From positions 5,978,766 to 6,042,765 of the forward strand of contig OY987240.1 of NCBI GenBank assembly GCA_963920705.1: 64,000 nucleotides of DNA, given 5' to 3'. Numbering within the stretch: position 1 is the first letter of the stretch; every line of letters starts with the position of its first letter. The position numbers and the translations under genes are program-made. The notes below the pieces were generated by a model. The model worked only from the letters and a program-made list of their open reading frames with translations. It was not told the origin of the DNA and ran no database searches. Shown here piece after piece: positions 30,744 through 41,150 of the stretch. The DNA is from Odiellus spinosus (Eukaryota > Arthropoda > Arachnida > Opiliones > Phalangiidae).

Positions 30744-33700
30744 TACCTCCCCGACTGAACTTTAGTTCAGGGGGAGGTGTTACACTGATCGTGTCTGTGT
30801 GTCTGTGTGTGTGTCACTTCTCACTTCCTGTGTAAACGGAAGTCACGTGACCTGGCTCGTGGAGCCAAAAGTCTAGAGACGTAATCATACCAGCTTATCG
30901 TTCAATTCCGGGGAATTACCTCCTTTAAGCGTGGCTGCCACATAGAGTTTCAGGTGTCGTGCAAAGACATACAACAGGACGTCTCCCATTGCACATCATC
31001 GCCTTCCACCATCCACTTTATGGTCGAACCTCGATGCTGAACAGGCGAAGGCGATTACAAGCAGTGGGACGTCTCCCACTGTCATAATCACCTCCGACCA
31101 TCCCCACAACAAGGTCCAACCTCCAGTTTCCGATCTCAGCGTTCCATACTAGCGAGGCGTCCCCCACTAGTACAGTTCACATCAACCTTCCACTGACTCC
31201 AAACATCGCCCCACCAATGGGTAAATTGCGTCGCCAAGCGCCTAGAGATCAAGAATCAGCAAGACATTGAAAGGGGGGGGGGTTTCCCCCTAACTTATGG
31301 CCACCACGCACGGTTACTTCAATTAATATAGGCCTTCGAACGGTTTATATAGCATCTTTTTGGAACGAATGCAAATTAGCCTCATGGTGTGATATCGATA
31401 GGGAAATGAAACACAATATTAATTTATATTATAAATAAAAATATCGGGATGGTTAAATTTAATCTAATTAATAAGAAAGTCGAAAAATTAATTTAAAATT
31501 CGAGATAGTTTAGAAGTTATTTGAGAATTTGTGCAAAAATTTAAAGAAATTTGACCGATTAATGGCAGTTTGAGTTGGCAGCATGCGCCTAAGCTATTTT
31601 CCATATATATCATTTACTCGAAAAAGCAAAGGTATAACGGGTAGTATAGGCTTATCTCTGGTGCAAACTTAGGGTGGATTGAAGAATATAAATAAAGGTG
31701 CGTTTACACGGGTATGGAAGATTGAAATGACATAATTTAGATAAGCGATAAAGGCGCGTTCACAGGGATAAATTTATGATTATAAGGACATTGGAAATTG
31801 TTATTAATATATTTTTGGTTCATTTCGATTGAATTATAAGGGAATCAGCTTTATTTACCGGGATAAACTGTTTTCTTCTAGCGAAGTTGGAAACAGTATG
31901 TAGGAACTTGGCTATAAAAAGAAGTTTCTAGCTCGCATTTTCAATTAAAGTTTTTCAATTTCTCGCCCGTTTCCGATACTGCATAAAGCACTAAAACTTC
32001 GATAATGAGTTCGATTTCTCGCTCATTTGCGAAAATGTCGCGTGTACGTGAGGGTATAATTCACGAGAAACGCTGGATTTGCAGAAAATTCTTCATTAAT
32101 GTTTGTAATTTCTCGCCAGTAAATGTCTAAGTGACTTCCTTGCCTCTATCTGTTCATTAGTATGCGCAAAATAAAGTCGCTTAATCTGATTGGATATGTC
32201 ATAAATTCGCGCCAGACTTTTATTTTGACGTTTATTTTCGACCTTTAGAGTATACTTAAAAACGAGGCAAATGGTGAGGCAGGGTTAAAATTCTAATTAA
32301 TTGATTGGAACTTAATAAGAGCTTCGATTTTACTCGATTCAACTTTAACCAGTTCAAGGGGAATTGCAATACACCATGGTGTATAAGATTTAAAGGTGAG
32401 GCTGATTGATACAAAATGTTAAACCACTTAAGAAAAATTATAGTCGTGAAACTCTCCTTGAACAGAAGTAGAGTAGGTTTCACGTGTATTTGTGACTAGC
32501 GTAAAATCGAGTTTGCCAGCACGCGAGTATGTTTAACTCCCTAAATTTAAAGTCGGAAACCCTTTTCTCAAGAATATCAAAATCGCTTTGATATTCTTGG
32601 GAGAATCAGCTTTATGTATGGGGAATTACTGTAATCTTTGGCAAACTTGCGAACAGTAGCGTAAGAATTGGTTTAAAGAACTAGCACGGTCTTTCAAATT
32701 ATTTTGTAGAATTCTCGCGCGTGTGCAGATCGAACCAGGTAATTCGTGCCATAATTTACAGTTGACGAACTTTCTTAAACCGGATTGACATTGAAATTTC
32801 TCGTGTTTTATTTGGTATATCTGATATGGTTGACCATAGAGTGAAATGTAGAAAGAGTGGGGAAGAGAGTCATGTGATTGGATCTCTTAATAAGTTTTAA
32901 CTAAATTTCATACATTTCTGCACATGAATTTAATGTTAATCTCAGTAGAACACGGCTTTTAAGGCCTACTGTCGTGTATTTCCGGGAACGTTTTAGCTAG
33001 TGTGGAGTCACGTAAAATGACATTTGTTTCACAACTTGGTATATTTTTACTCAGGTCCACCCTGTCAGAAAAAAATTATAAAAAATTGATGGTGGGGCCA
33101 AAAAAGAGACATCCCTTCCTCACTCAAAGCATTATACCTCAAAAACATGCGTTTTAAGACGTGGGCTTATAAGGTATCTGTAGGTCGTGTAGCACCAAAA
33201 AGCGAAATTGTACGTCACAGTCCGTAGTATAACGTGTTATGCGGAAAGCTAATTCGTTAATTGTTTTTTATTGAATGTGTTTACTTATTGTTATTTAGGC
33301 GATACCGAGGTAAAACTTGATTTTGATCAAACATTTTGCCTAATAGCGTTACTTGGGCGACAAATACTCTAGTTTTCTAAACGGCGATATGTTTTTACTG
33401 GAAGACCTTGACCTTGCTTATCTAAATTTAAATTTATTGAACGTTAAATCGTTTCATTTTTTTTTTTGAAATCTTCGACTAAGCTTGTTCTCTCGAGATT
33501 TTGCTGGTTGAAATTTTAAACTGAGTTTCATTGGTTTGAATACGATTTATTGGTAAGAAAAAATTTTGAATTTGAATTATTTTTTTTAATGTTATAGATT
33601 TTAATACATTAAAATATCCATTTCTTAGGATATTTTCGTTCAATCGAGTTGTACAAAGATTACCCTTTATTGAAAAATTTAAATTTGTTATATTATTATT

Positions 33701-34388
33701 CTATTGTTTTGAACTCACTCTTTAGTAGTGGTAAGAGACATATTTTTGATTTGTTTTACTTCGTTCATTTGATATTTTATTTGATAATTTTTCTGCGCTT
33801 AAATTGTTTCGTGTAAAGGCTAATTTTACACATTACTGAAGATTGCTAATTTCATTTGTTTAGTTTTAATATTGTTTTTGGGACTGGAATATTTATTTTG
33901 AAATCAAAGCGGTTATCCGATTTATTTTTCCTCTTATTTTCTAGTTAATTTTGGTTTTGCGTAGTCAGTAATTTTACGCATTATTGAATCTCCGATTTAT
34001 TAATTGATGGATTTGAATATTTTACCTCAACCACCTTGATAAAATAGTAGGCAAGTTTTTCTCCTATTTTGAGATCAATTTTTTTAAACTTCTATATATT
34101 AGCGAGATTCGGGACTCCCTGACTTAATTTCGCTGTAGCCGAGGCGTTTACGCTAGCGGTGAACACTCTCGCTTGTGCGAGAAAAATAAAAACTTGCTCG
34201 CTCCTGCCAAGCGAGATACCGTTTTTATTAAAGCGAGTTTTGTCAAGGTTAGTTAAAACCTTTTTGGCTTCCAATGTTAATCTTGCTCCCTATGCACAGA
34301 CACACTTTTCGTCAATTTTAATAATGTAGGTAAGGTTAGGTTAGATCACGTGGGTGTCGGGGAGGTACTATTTTGGTTTCCCAACTTG
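30744..34388. mobile_element. Helentron-like non-autonomous element, copy A (3645 bp)
   Basis: Starts TACCTCCCCGAC, ends GGTTTCCCAACTTG. The same 12-mer is present inverted (GTCGGGGAGGTA) at 34358-34369, about 19 bp inside the right end, so the inverted termini are asymmetric. The left end folds as a hairpin (CCTCCCC-GACTGAAC-TTTA-GTTCAG-GGGGAGG). The right end has a short stem TTGG/CCAA. A (TGTC)n-like microsatellite (about 30789-30813) follows the left end. Insertion occurred in a T-run next to TAT of the spacer (GCTTTTATAAAA) without a clear target duplication. These are features reported for Helentron-derived elements (HINEs), but no Rep/helicase is present, so the class is inferred. It contains a 13-bp perfect hairpin (32569-32581/32587-32599), a long poly-G run near 31275 and TTAGG motifs near the right end. 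No credible gene; small open frames are unconvincing. Confidence 0.6.
32569..32599. repeat. Perfect 13-bp inverted repeat in copy A
   Basis: CAAGAATATCAAA and TTTGATATTCTTG separated by 5 bases. Present in copy B, decayed in copy C. Confidence 0.6.
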
Positions 34389-35190
34389 TATAAAAGGTAC
34401 AGTACTACCTGAACTTAAGTATCTATGGTATAGTGGTTATCACGTCTGCCTAACACGCGGAAGGACCCAGGTTGTATAAAAGATATACAACAGATGAAGG
34501 ATAAGTATCTATAGTGTAGTGGTAATCATGTCCGCCTTACACGCGGAAGGACCCAGGTTCGAGCCCTGGTAGGTAAAATTTTAAACTTTCATTGAACTTC
34601 AGTATTTTATGTCATTTTTGCTTTTATAAAAGGTACAGTATTTTCTGATCCTAAGTATCTATGGTGTAGTGGTTATCACGTCCGCCTCACACGCGGAAGG
34701 ACGCAGGTTCGAGCCCTGGTAGGTACAATGTTAAACTTTCATTGAACTTCAGTATTTTATGTCATTTTTGGTTTTATAAAAGGTACAGTACTTTCTGATC
34801 TTAAGTATCTATGGTGTAGTGGTTATCACGTCCGATTTACACGCGGAAGGACCCAGGTTCGAGCCTTGCTAGGAACAATGTTAAACTTTCATTGAACTTC
34901 AGTATTTTATGTCATTTATGCTTTTATAAAAGGTACAGTACTACCTGAACTTAAGTATCTATGGTATAGTGGTCATCACGTCTGCCTAACACGCGGAAGG
35001 ACCCAGGTTGTATAAAAGATATACAACAGATGAAGGATAAGTATCTATAGTGTAGTGGTAATCATGTCCGCCTTACACGCGGAAGGACCCAGGTTCGAAC
35101 CCTGGTAGGTACAATGTTAAACTTTCATTTAACTATGGTATTTTATGTCATTTTTGCTTTTATAAAAGGTACAGTAGTTCGTGATCTTAA

Positions 35191-35263
35191 GTATCTATGG
35201 TGTAGTGGTTATCACGTCCGCCTCACACGCGGAAGGACTCAGGTTCGAGCCCTGGTAGGTACA
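35191..35263 (+). tRNA. tRNA-Val(CAC)
   Basis: T stem TCAGG/CCTGG has a T49-G65 wobble; other stems pair. Same change at 36307. Confidence 0.7.
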
Positions 35264-35609
35264 ATGTTGAACTTTAATTGAGCTTCGGCATTTTATGTCA
35301 TTTTTGCTTTTATAAAAGATATACAGCAGGTGAAGGATAAGTATCTATGGCGTAGTGGTTATCACGTCCGCCTAACGCGCGGAAGGACCGAGGTTCGAGT
35401 CCTGGTAGATACAATGTTAAGCTTTCATTGATTTTTGGGATTTTATGTCATTTTTCCTTTTATAAAAGATATACAACAGAAGGTGTCCGCCTTACACGCG
35501 GAAGGACCCAGGTTCGAGCCCTGGTAGGTACAATGTTGAACTTTCATTGAACTTTGGTATTTTATGTCATTTTTGCTTTTGTAAAAGATATACAACAGAT
35601 GTAGGATAA

Positions 35610-35682
35610 GTATCTATGGTGTAGTGGTAATCACGTCCGCCTTACACGCGGAAGGACCCAGGTTCGAGCCCTGGTAGGTACA
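35610..35682 (+). tRNA. tRNA-Val(TAC)
   Basis: Consensus TAC body; TGTAAAA upstream. Confidence 0.8.
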
Positions 35683-35759
35683 ATGTTAAACTTTCATTGA
35701 ACTTCAGTATTTTATGTCATTTTTGCTTTTATAAAAGGTACAGTACTTTCTGATCTTAA

Positions 35760-35832
35760 GTATCTATGGTGTAGTGGTTATCACGTCCGCCTCACACGCG
35801 GAAGGACCCAGGTTCGAGCCCTGGTAGGTACA
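35760..35832 (+). tRNA. tRNA-Val(CAC)
   Basis: Consensus CAC copy. Confidence 0.83.
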
Positions 35833-36306
35833 ATGTTAAACTTTCATTGAACTTCAGTATTTTATGTCATTTTTGCTTTTATAAAAGGTACAGTACTTTC
35901 TGATCTTAAGTATCTATGGTGTAGTGGTTATCACGTCCGATTTACACGCGGAAGGACGCAGGTTCGAGCCTTGCTAGGTACAATGTTAAACTTTCATTGA
36001 ACTTCAGTATTTTATGTCATTTATGCTTTTATAAAAGGTACAGTACTACCTGAACTTAAGTATCTATGGTATAGTGGTTATCACGTCTGCCTAACACGCG
36101 GAAGGACCCAGGTTGTATAAAAGATATACAACAGATGAAGGATAAGTATCTATAGTGTAGTGGTAATCATGTCCGCCTTACACGGAAGATACACGCGGAA
36201 GGACCCAGGTTCGAACCCTGGTAGGTACAATGTTAAACTTTCATTTAACTATGGTATTTTATGTCATTTTTGCTTTTATAAAAGGTACAGTAGTTCGTGA
36301 TCTTAA

Positions 36307-36379
36307 GTATCTATGGTGTAGTGGTTATCACGTCCGCCTCACACGCGGAAGGACTCAGGTTCGAGCCCTGGTAGGTACA
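36307..36379 (+). tRNA. tRNA-Val(CAC)
   Basis: T49-G65 wobble; otherwise consensus. Confidence 0.7.
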
Positions 36380-38924
36380 ATGTTGAACTTTAATTGAGCT
36401 TCGGTATTTTATGTCATTTTTCCTTTTATAAAAGATATACAGCAGTTGAAGGATAAGTGGTTATCACGTCCGCCTAACGCGCGGAAGGACCGAGGTTCGA
36501 GTCCTGGTAGATACAATGTTAAGCTTTCATTAATTTTTGGGATTTTATGTCATTTTTCCTTTTATAAAAGATATACAACAGAAGGTGTCCGCCTTACACG
36601 CGGAAGGACCCAGGTTCGAGCCCTGGTAGGTACAATGTTGAACTTTCATTGAACTTTGGTATTTTATGTCATTTTTGCTTTTGTAAAAGATATACAACAG
36701 ACGAAGGATAAGTATCTATGGTGTAGTGGTAATCACGTCCGCCTTACACGCGGAACAATGTTAAACTTTCATTGAACTTCAGTATTTTATGTCATTTATG
36801 CTTTTTACCTCCCCGACTGAACTTTAGTTCAGGGGGAGGTGTTACACTGATCGTGTCTGTGTGTCTGTGTGTGTGTCACTTCTCACTTCCTGTGTAAACG
36901 GAAGTCACGTGACCTGGCTCGTGGAGCCAAAAGTCTAGAGACGTAATCATACCAGCTTATCGTTCAATTCCGGGGAATTACCTCCTTTAAGCGTGGCTGC
37001 CACATAGAGTTTCAGGTGTCGTGCAAAGACATACAACAGGACGTCTCCCATTGCACATCATCGCCTTCCACCATCCACTTTATGGTCGAACCTCGATGCT
37101 GAACAGGCGAAGGCGATTACAAGCAGTGGGACGTCTCCCACTGTCATAATCACCTCCGACCATCCCCACAACAAGGTCCAACCTCCAGTTTCCGATCTCA
37201 GCGTTCCATACTAGCGAGGCGTCCCCCACTAGTACAGTTCACATCAACCTTCCACTGACTCCAAACATCGCCCCACCAATGGGTAAATTGCGTCGCCAAG
37301 CGCCTAGAGATCAAGAATCAGCAAGACATTGAAAGGGGGGGGGGGTTTTTCCCCCTAACTTCATGGCCACCACGCACGGTTACTTCAATTAAAATAGGCC
37401 TTCGAACGGTTTATATAGCATCTTTTTGGAACGAATGCAAATTAGCCTCATGGTGTGATATCGATAGGGAAATGAAACACAATATTAATTTATATTATAA
37501 ATAAAAATATCGGGATGGTTAAATTTAATCTAATTAATAAGAAAGTCGAAAAATTAATTTAAAATTCGAGATAGTTTAGAAGTTATTTGAGAATTTGTGC
37601 AAAAATTTAAAGAAATTTGACCGATTAATGGCAGTTTGAGTTGGCAGCATGCGCCTAAGCTATTTTCCATATATATCATTTACTCGAAAAAGCAAAGGTA
37701 TAACGGGTAGTATAGGCTTATCTCTGGTGCAAACTTAGGGTGGATTGAAGAATATAAATAAAGGTGCGTTTACACGGGTATGGAAGATTGAAATGACATA
37801 ATTTAGATAAGCGATAAAGGCGCGTTCACAGGGATAAATTTATGATTATAAGGACATTGGAAATTGTTATTAATATATTTTTGGTTCATTTCGATTGAAT
37901 TATAAGGGAATCAGCTTTATTTACCGGGATAAACTGTTTTCTTCTAGCGAAGTTGGAAACAGTATGTAGGAACTTGGCTCTAAAAAGAAGTTTCTAGCTC
38001 GCATTTTCAATTAAAGTTTTTCAATTTCTCGCCTGTTTCCGATACTGCATAAAGCACTAAAACTTCGATAATGAGTTCGATTTCTCGCTCATTTGCGAAA
38101 ATGTCGCGTGTACGTGAGGGTATAATTCACGAGAAACGCTGGATTTGCAGAAAATTCTTCATTAATGTTTGTAATTTCTCGCCAGTAAATGTCTAAGTGA
38201 CTTCCTTGCCTCTATCTGTTCATTAGTATGCGCAAAATAAAGTCGCTTAATCTGATTGGATATGTCATAAATTCGCGCCAGACTTTTATTTTGACGTTTA
38301 TTTTCGACCTTTAGAGTATACTTAAAAACGAGGCAAATGGTGAGGCAGGGTTAAAATTCTAATTAATTGATTGGAACTTAATAAGAGCTTCGATTTTACT
38401 CGATTCAACTTTAACCAGTTCAAGGGGAATTGCAATACACCATGGTGTATAAGATTTAAAGGTGAGGCTGATTGATACAAAATGTTAAACCACTTAAGAA
38501 AAATTATAGTCGTGAAACTCTCCTTGAACAGAAGTAGAGTAGGTTTCACGTGTATTTGTGACTAGCGTAAAATCGAGTTTGCCAGCACGCGAGTATGTTT
38601 AACTCCCTAAATTTAAAGTCGGAAACCCTTTTCTCAAGAATATCAAAATCGCTTTGATATTCTTGGGAGAATCAGCTTTATGTATGGGGAATTACTGTAA
38701 TCTTTGGCAAACTTGCGAACAGTAGCGTAAGAATTGGTTTAAAGAACTAGCACGGTCTTTCAAATTATTTTGTAGAATTCTCGCGCGTGTGCAGATCGAA
38801 CCAGGTAATTCGTGCCATAATTTACAGTTGACGAACTTTCTTAAACCGGATTGACATTGAAATTTCTCGTGTTTTTACCTCCCCGACTGAACTTTAGTTC
38901 AGGGGGAGGTGTTACACTGGTCGT

Positions 38925-38996
38925 GTCTGTGTGTCTGTCTGTGTGTCTGTCTGTGTGTCTGTCTGTGTGTCTGTCTGTGTGTCTGTCTGTGTGTGT
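38925..38996. repeat. TGTGTCTG microsatellite in copy C
   Basis: Alternating TGTG and TCTG repeats, with a roughly 12-bp period (TGTGTGTCTGTC), expanded relative to A and B. The minus-strand reading DRHTDRHT is a repeat artefact. Confidence 0.8.
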
Positions 38997-40393
38997 AAGC
39001 GGATATCCTGTGTAAACGGAAGTCACGTGACCTAGCTCGTGGAGCCAAAAGTCTAGAGACGTAATCATACCAGCTTATCGTTCAATTCCGGGGAATTACC
39101 TCCTTTAAGCGTGGCTGCCACATTGAGTTTCAAGTGTCGTGCAAAGACATACAACAGGACGTCTCCCATTGCACATCATCGCATTCCACCATCGAACCTC
39201 GATGCTGAACAGCCGAAGGCGATTACAAGCAATGGGACGTCTCCCACTGTCATAATCACCTCCGACCATCCCCGCACCAAGGTCCAACCTCCAGTTTCCG
39301 ATCTCAGCGTTCCATACTAGCGAGGCGTCCCCCACTAGTACAGTTCACATCAACCTTCCACTGACTCCAAACATCGCCCCACCAATGGGTAAATTGCGTC
39401 GCCAAGCGCCTAGAGATCAAGAATCAGCAAGACATTGAAAGGGGGGGGTTTTCCCCCTAACTTCATGGCCATCACGCACGGTTACTTCGATTAATATAGC
39501 CCTTCGAAAGGTTTATATAGTATCTTTTTGGAACGTATGCAAATTAGCCTCATGGGGTGATTTTGTTTGATATTGTTTAGGGAAATGAAACGCAATATTA
39601 ATTTATATTATAATTAAAAATATTAAAATGGTTCATCTTAATCTAATTAATTAGAAAGTCGAAAAATTAATTTAAAATTCGAGATAGTTTAGAAGTTATT
39701 TGAGAATTTATGCAAAAATTTAAAGAAATTTGACCGATTAATGGCAGTTTTAGTTGGCAGCATGCGCCTAAGCTATTTTCCATATATATCATTTACTCGA
39801 AAAAGCAAAGGTATAACGGGCAGTATAGGCTTATCTCTGGTGCAAACTTGGGGTGGATTGAAGAACTTAAATAAAGGTGCGTTTACACGGGTATGGAAGA
39901 TTGAAACAACATAATTTAGATAAGAGATAAGACAATAATAACTTCGATTATACTCGGTGAATTTTTAACCAGTTCAAGGGGAATTGGTGTATAAGATTTG
40001 AAGCTGAGGCGGATTTATGCATAATGTTAAACCACTTAAGAAAAATGATAGTCGTGAAAACTCTCCTCGAACAGAAGTAGAGTAGGTTTCCAGTGTATTT
40101 GTGACACGTGTAAAATCGAGTTCGCCAGCACGCGAGTATGTGTAGACCACTAAATTTGAAGTCGGAAACCTCTTTACGCATGGAAAATATCAATGTGATT
40201 TTTTTTGATATTCTTGGGAGAATCAGCTTCATGTATAGGGAAATATCGTAATCTTCTGGCAAACTTGCAAACAGTGGCGTATTTGGTTTTAATTACTGGT
40301 ACGGATTTTCAAATTAATTTTTTTATAATTTTCGCGCGTTTCGCAAATGTATTTCGTGCGAAATTGTGTACATGCGCAGAGCGAACCAGGTTA

Positions 40394-41150
40394 ACGCGGA
40401 TACACACAGACCTGTTTTTACGCGTTTCACGCTCGTGAACTCATAGAAGTACCATTAGCACGCGCGAGCGAGGTGCAAACCACTCTAGAAAAATTTTGTA
40501 CACCTGATTCCAGATTCATTTGATTGTCAGTGATTCCGAATCAATTCGCGTGATTCCGAATTGATTCGTGATTCCGAATCGATTCTCGTGATTCCGAATC
40601 GATTCGCGTGATTCCGAATCGATTCGCGTGATTCCGTATCGATTCGCGTGATTCCGTATCGATTCGCGTGATTCCGTATCGATTCTCGTGATTCCGAATC
40701 GATTCGCGTGATTCCGAATCGATTCGCGTGATTCCGAATCGATTCGCGTGATTCCGTATCGATTCTCCTGATTCCGAATCGATTCGCGTGATTCCGAATC
40801 GATTCGCGTGATTCCGTATCGATTCTCCTGATTCCGAATCGATTCGCGTGATTCCGAATCGATTCGCGTGATTCCGTATCGATTCTCGTGATTCCGAATC
40901 GATTCGCGTGATTCCGAATCGATTCGCGTGATTCCGAATCGATTCGCGTGATTCCGTATCGATTCTCCTGATTCCGAATCGATTCGCGTGATTCCGAATC
41001 GATTCGCGTGATTCCGTATCGATTCTCCTGATTCCGAATCGATTCGCGTGATTCCATTTAGTTTGTACATCTGATTCCAAGAGTGGTTTGCCCATTGCCC
41101 CTCGCGCGTGACCGTGAAAAGCGTGAAAATAGGTCTGTGTGAATCCGGCT
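40394..41150. mobile_element. Harbinger-type MITE (757 bp) inside copy C
   Basis: Left end ACGCGGATACACACAGACC and right end in reverse AGCCGGATTCACACAGACC; the inverted similarity continues through a TTTTTACGCG/ATTTTCACGC segment and a CAAACCACTCT segment. A TTA target duplication is at 40391-40393 and 41151-41153. Copies A and B serve as the empty site: A reads GAACCAGGTAATTCGTGCC where C without the MITE would read GAACCAGGTTAGTCATGCC. Interior is a minisatellite; no transposase. TIR style and TTA duplication point to PIF/Harbinger. Confidence 0.8.
40532..41055. repeat. 20-bp palindromic minisatellite in the MITE
   Basis: About 26 copies of GATTCCGAATCGATTCGCGT; each contains the 12-bp palindrome CGAATCGATTCG or a close variant. 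Variants (GAA/GTA, CGCG/CTCG/CTCC) recur with a 60-bp super-period; for example 40741-40800 and 40801-40860 are identical. Because 20 is not a multiple of 3 and the unit lacks stops, all three minus-strand frames stay open and give the same rotating 20-residue peptide. These are not genes. Confidence 0.9.

Larger units (their letters stand above)
34389..36805 (+). repeat. tRNA-Val array, domain 4 (about 18 units)
   Basis: Between copies A and B. Starts: 34419 and 34955 (5'-half), 34505 and 35041 (A9 family, D arm ATCATG), 34655 (CAC, T stem GCAGG), 34805 and 35910 (degenerate), 35341 (GCG), 36060 (5'-half), 36146 (A9 with a duplication inside the anticodon arm), 36456 (GCG with its 5' part deleted), 36712 (TAC broken at 36755 before copy B). 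3'-half units near 35485 and 36587. The block 34419-35682 is repeated at 44664-45927 with a constant offset of 10245. Confidence 0.9.

Noticed and set aside
32256-32483. 75-residue frame present in copies A (32256) and B (38322)
   Set aside because: Identical only because A and B are a recent duplication; no recognisable motif and disrupted in copy C.
34092-34274. 60-residue frame present at 34092 and 44337
   Set aside because: Same reasoning as other duplicated frames; no motif, no counterpart in copy C.
30744-34388. Canonical Helitron
   Set aside because: Ends are not TC...CTRR and insertion is not between A and T; Helentron-like fits better.
30744-34388. Tc1/mariner-type element with TA duplication
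   Set aside because: TA appears on both sides, but the left flank then has one T too many in both independent insertions (A/B and C), so the T belongs to the element.
39105-39335. Overlapping frames on both strands near the left end of copy C
   Set aside because: Opposite-strand frames over non-coding element sequence, with no similarity to a known family that I can see.
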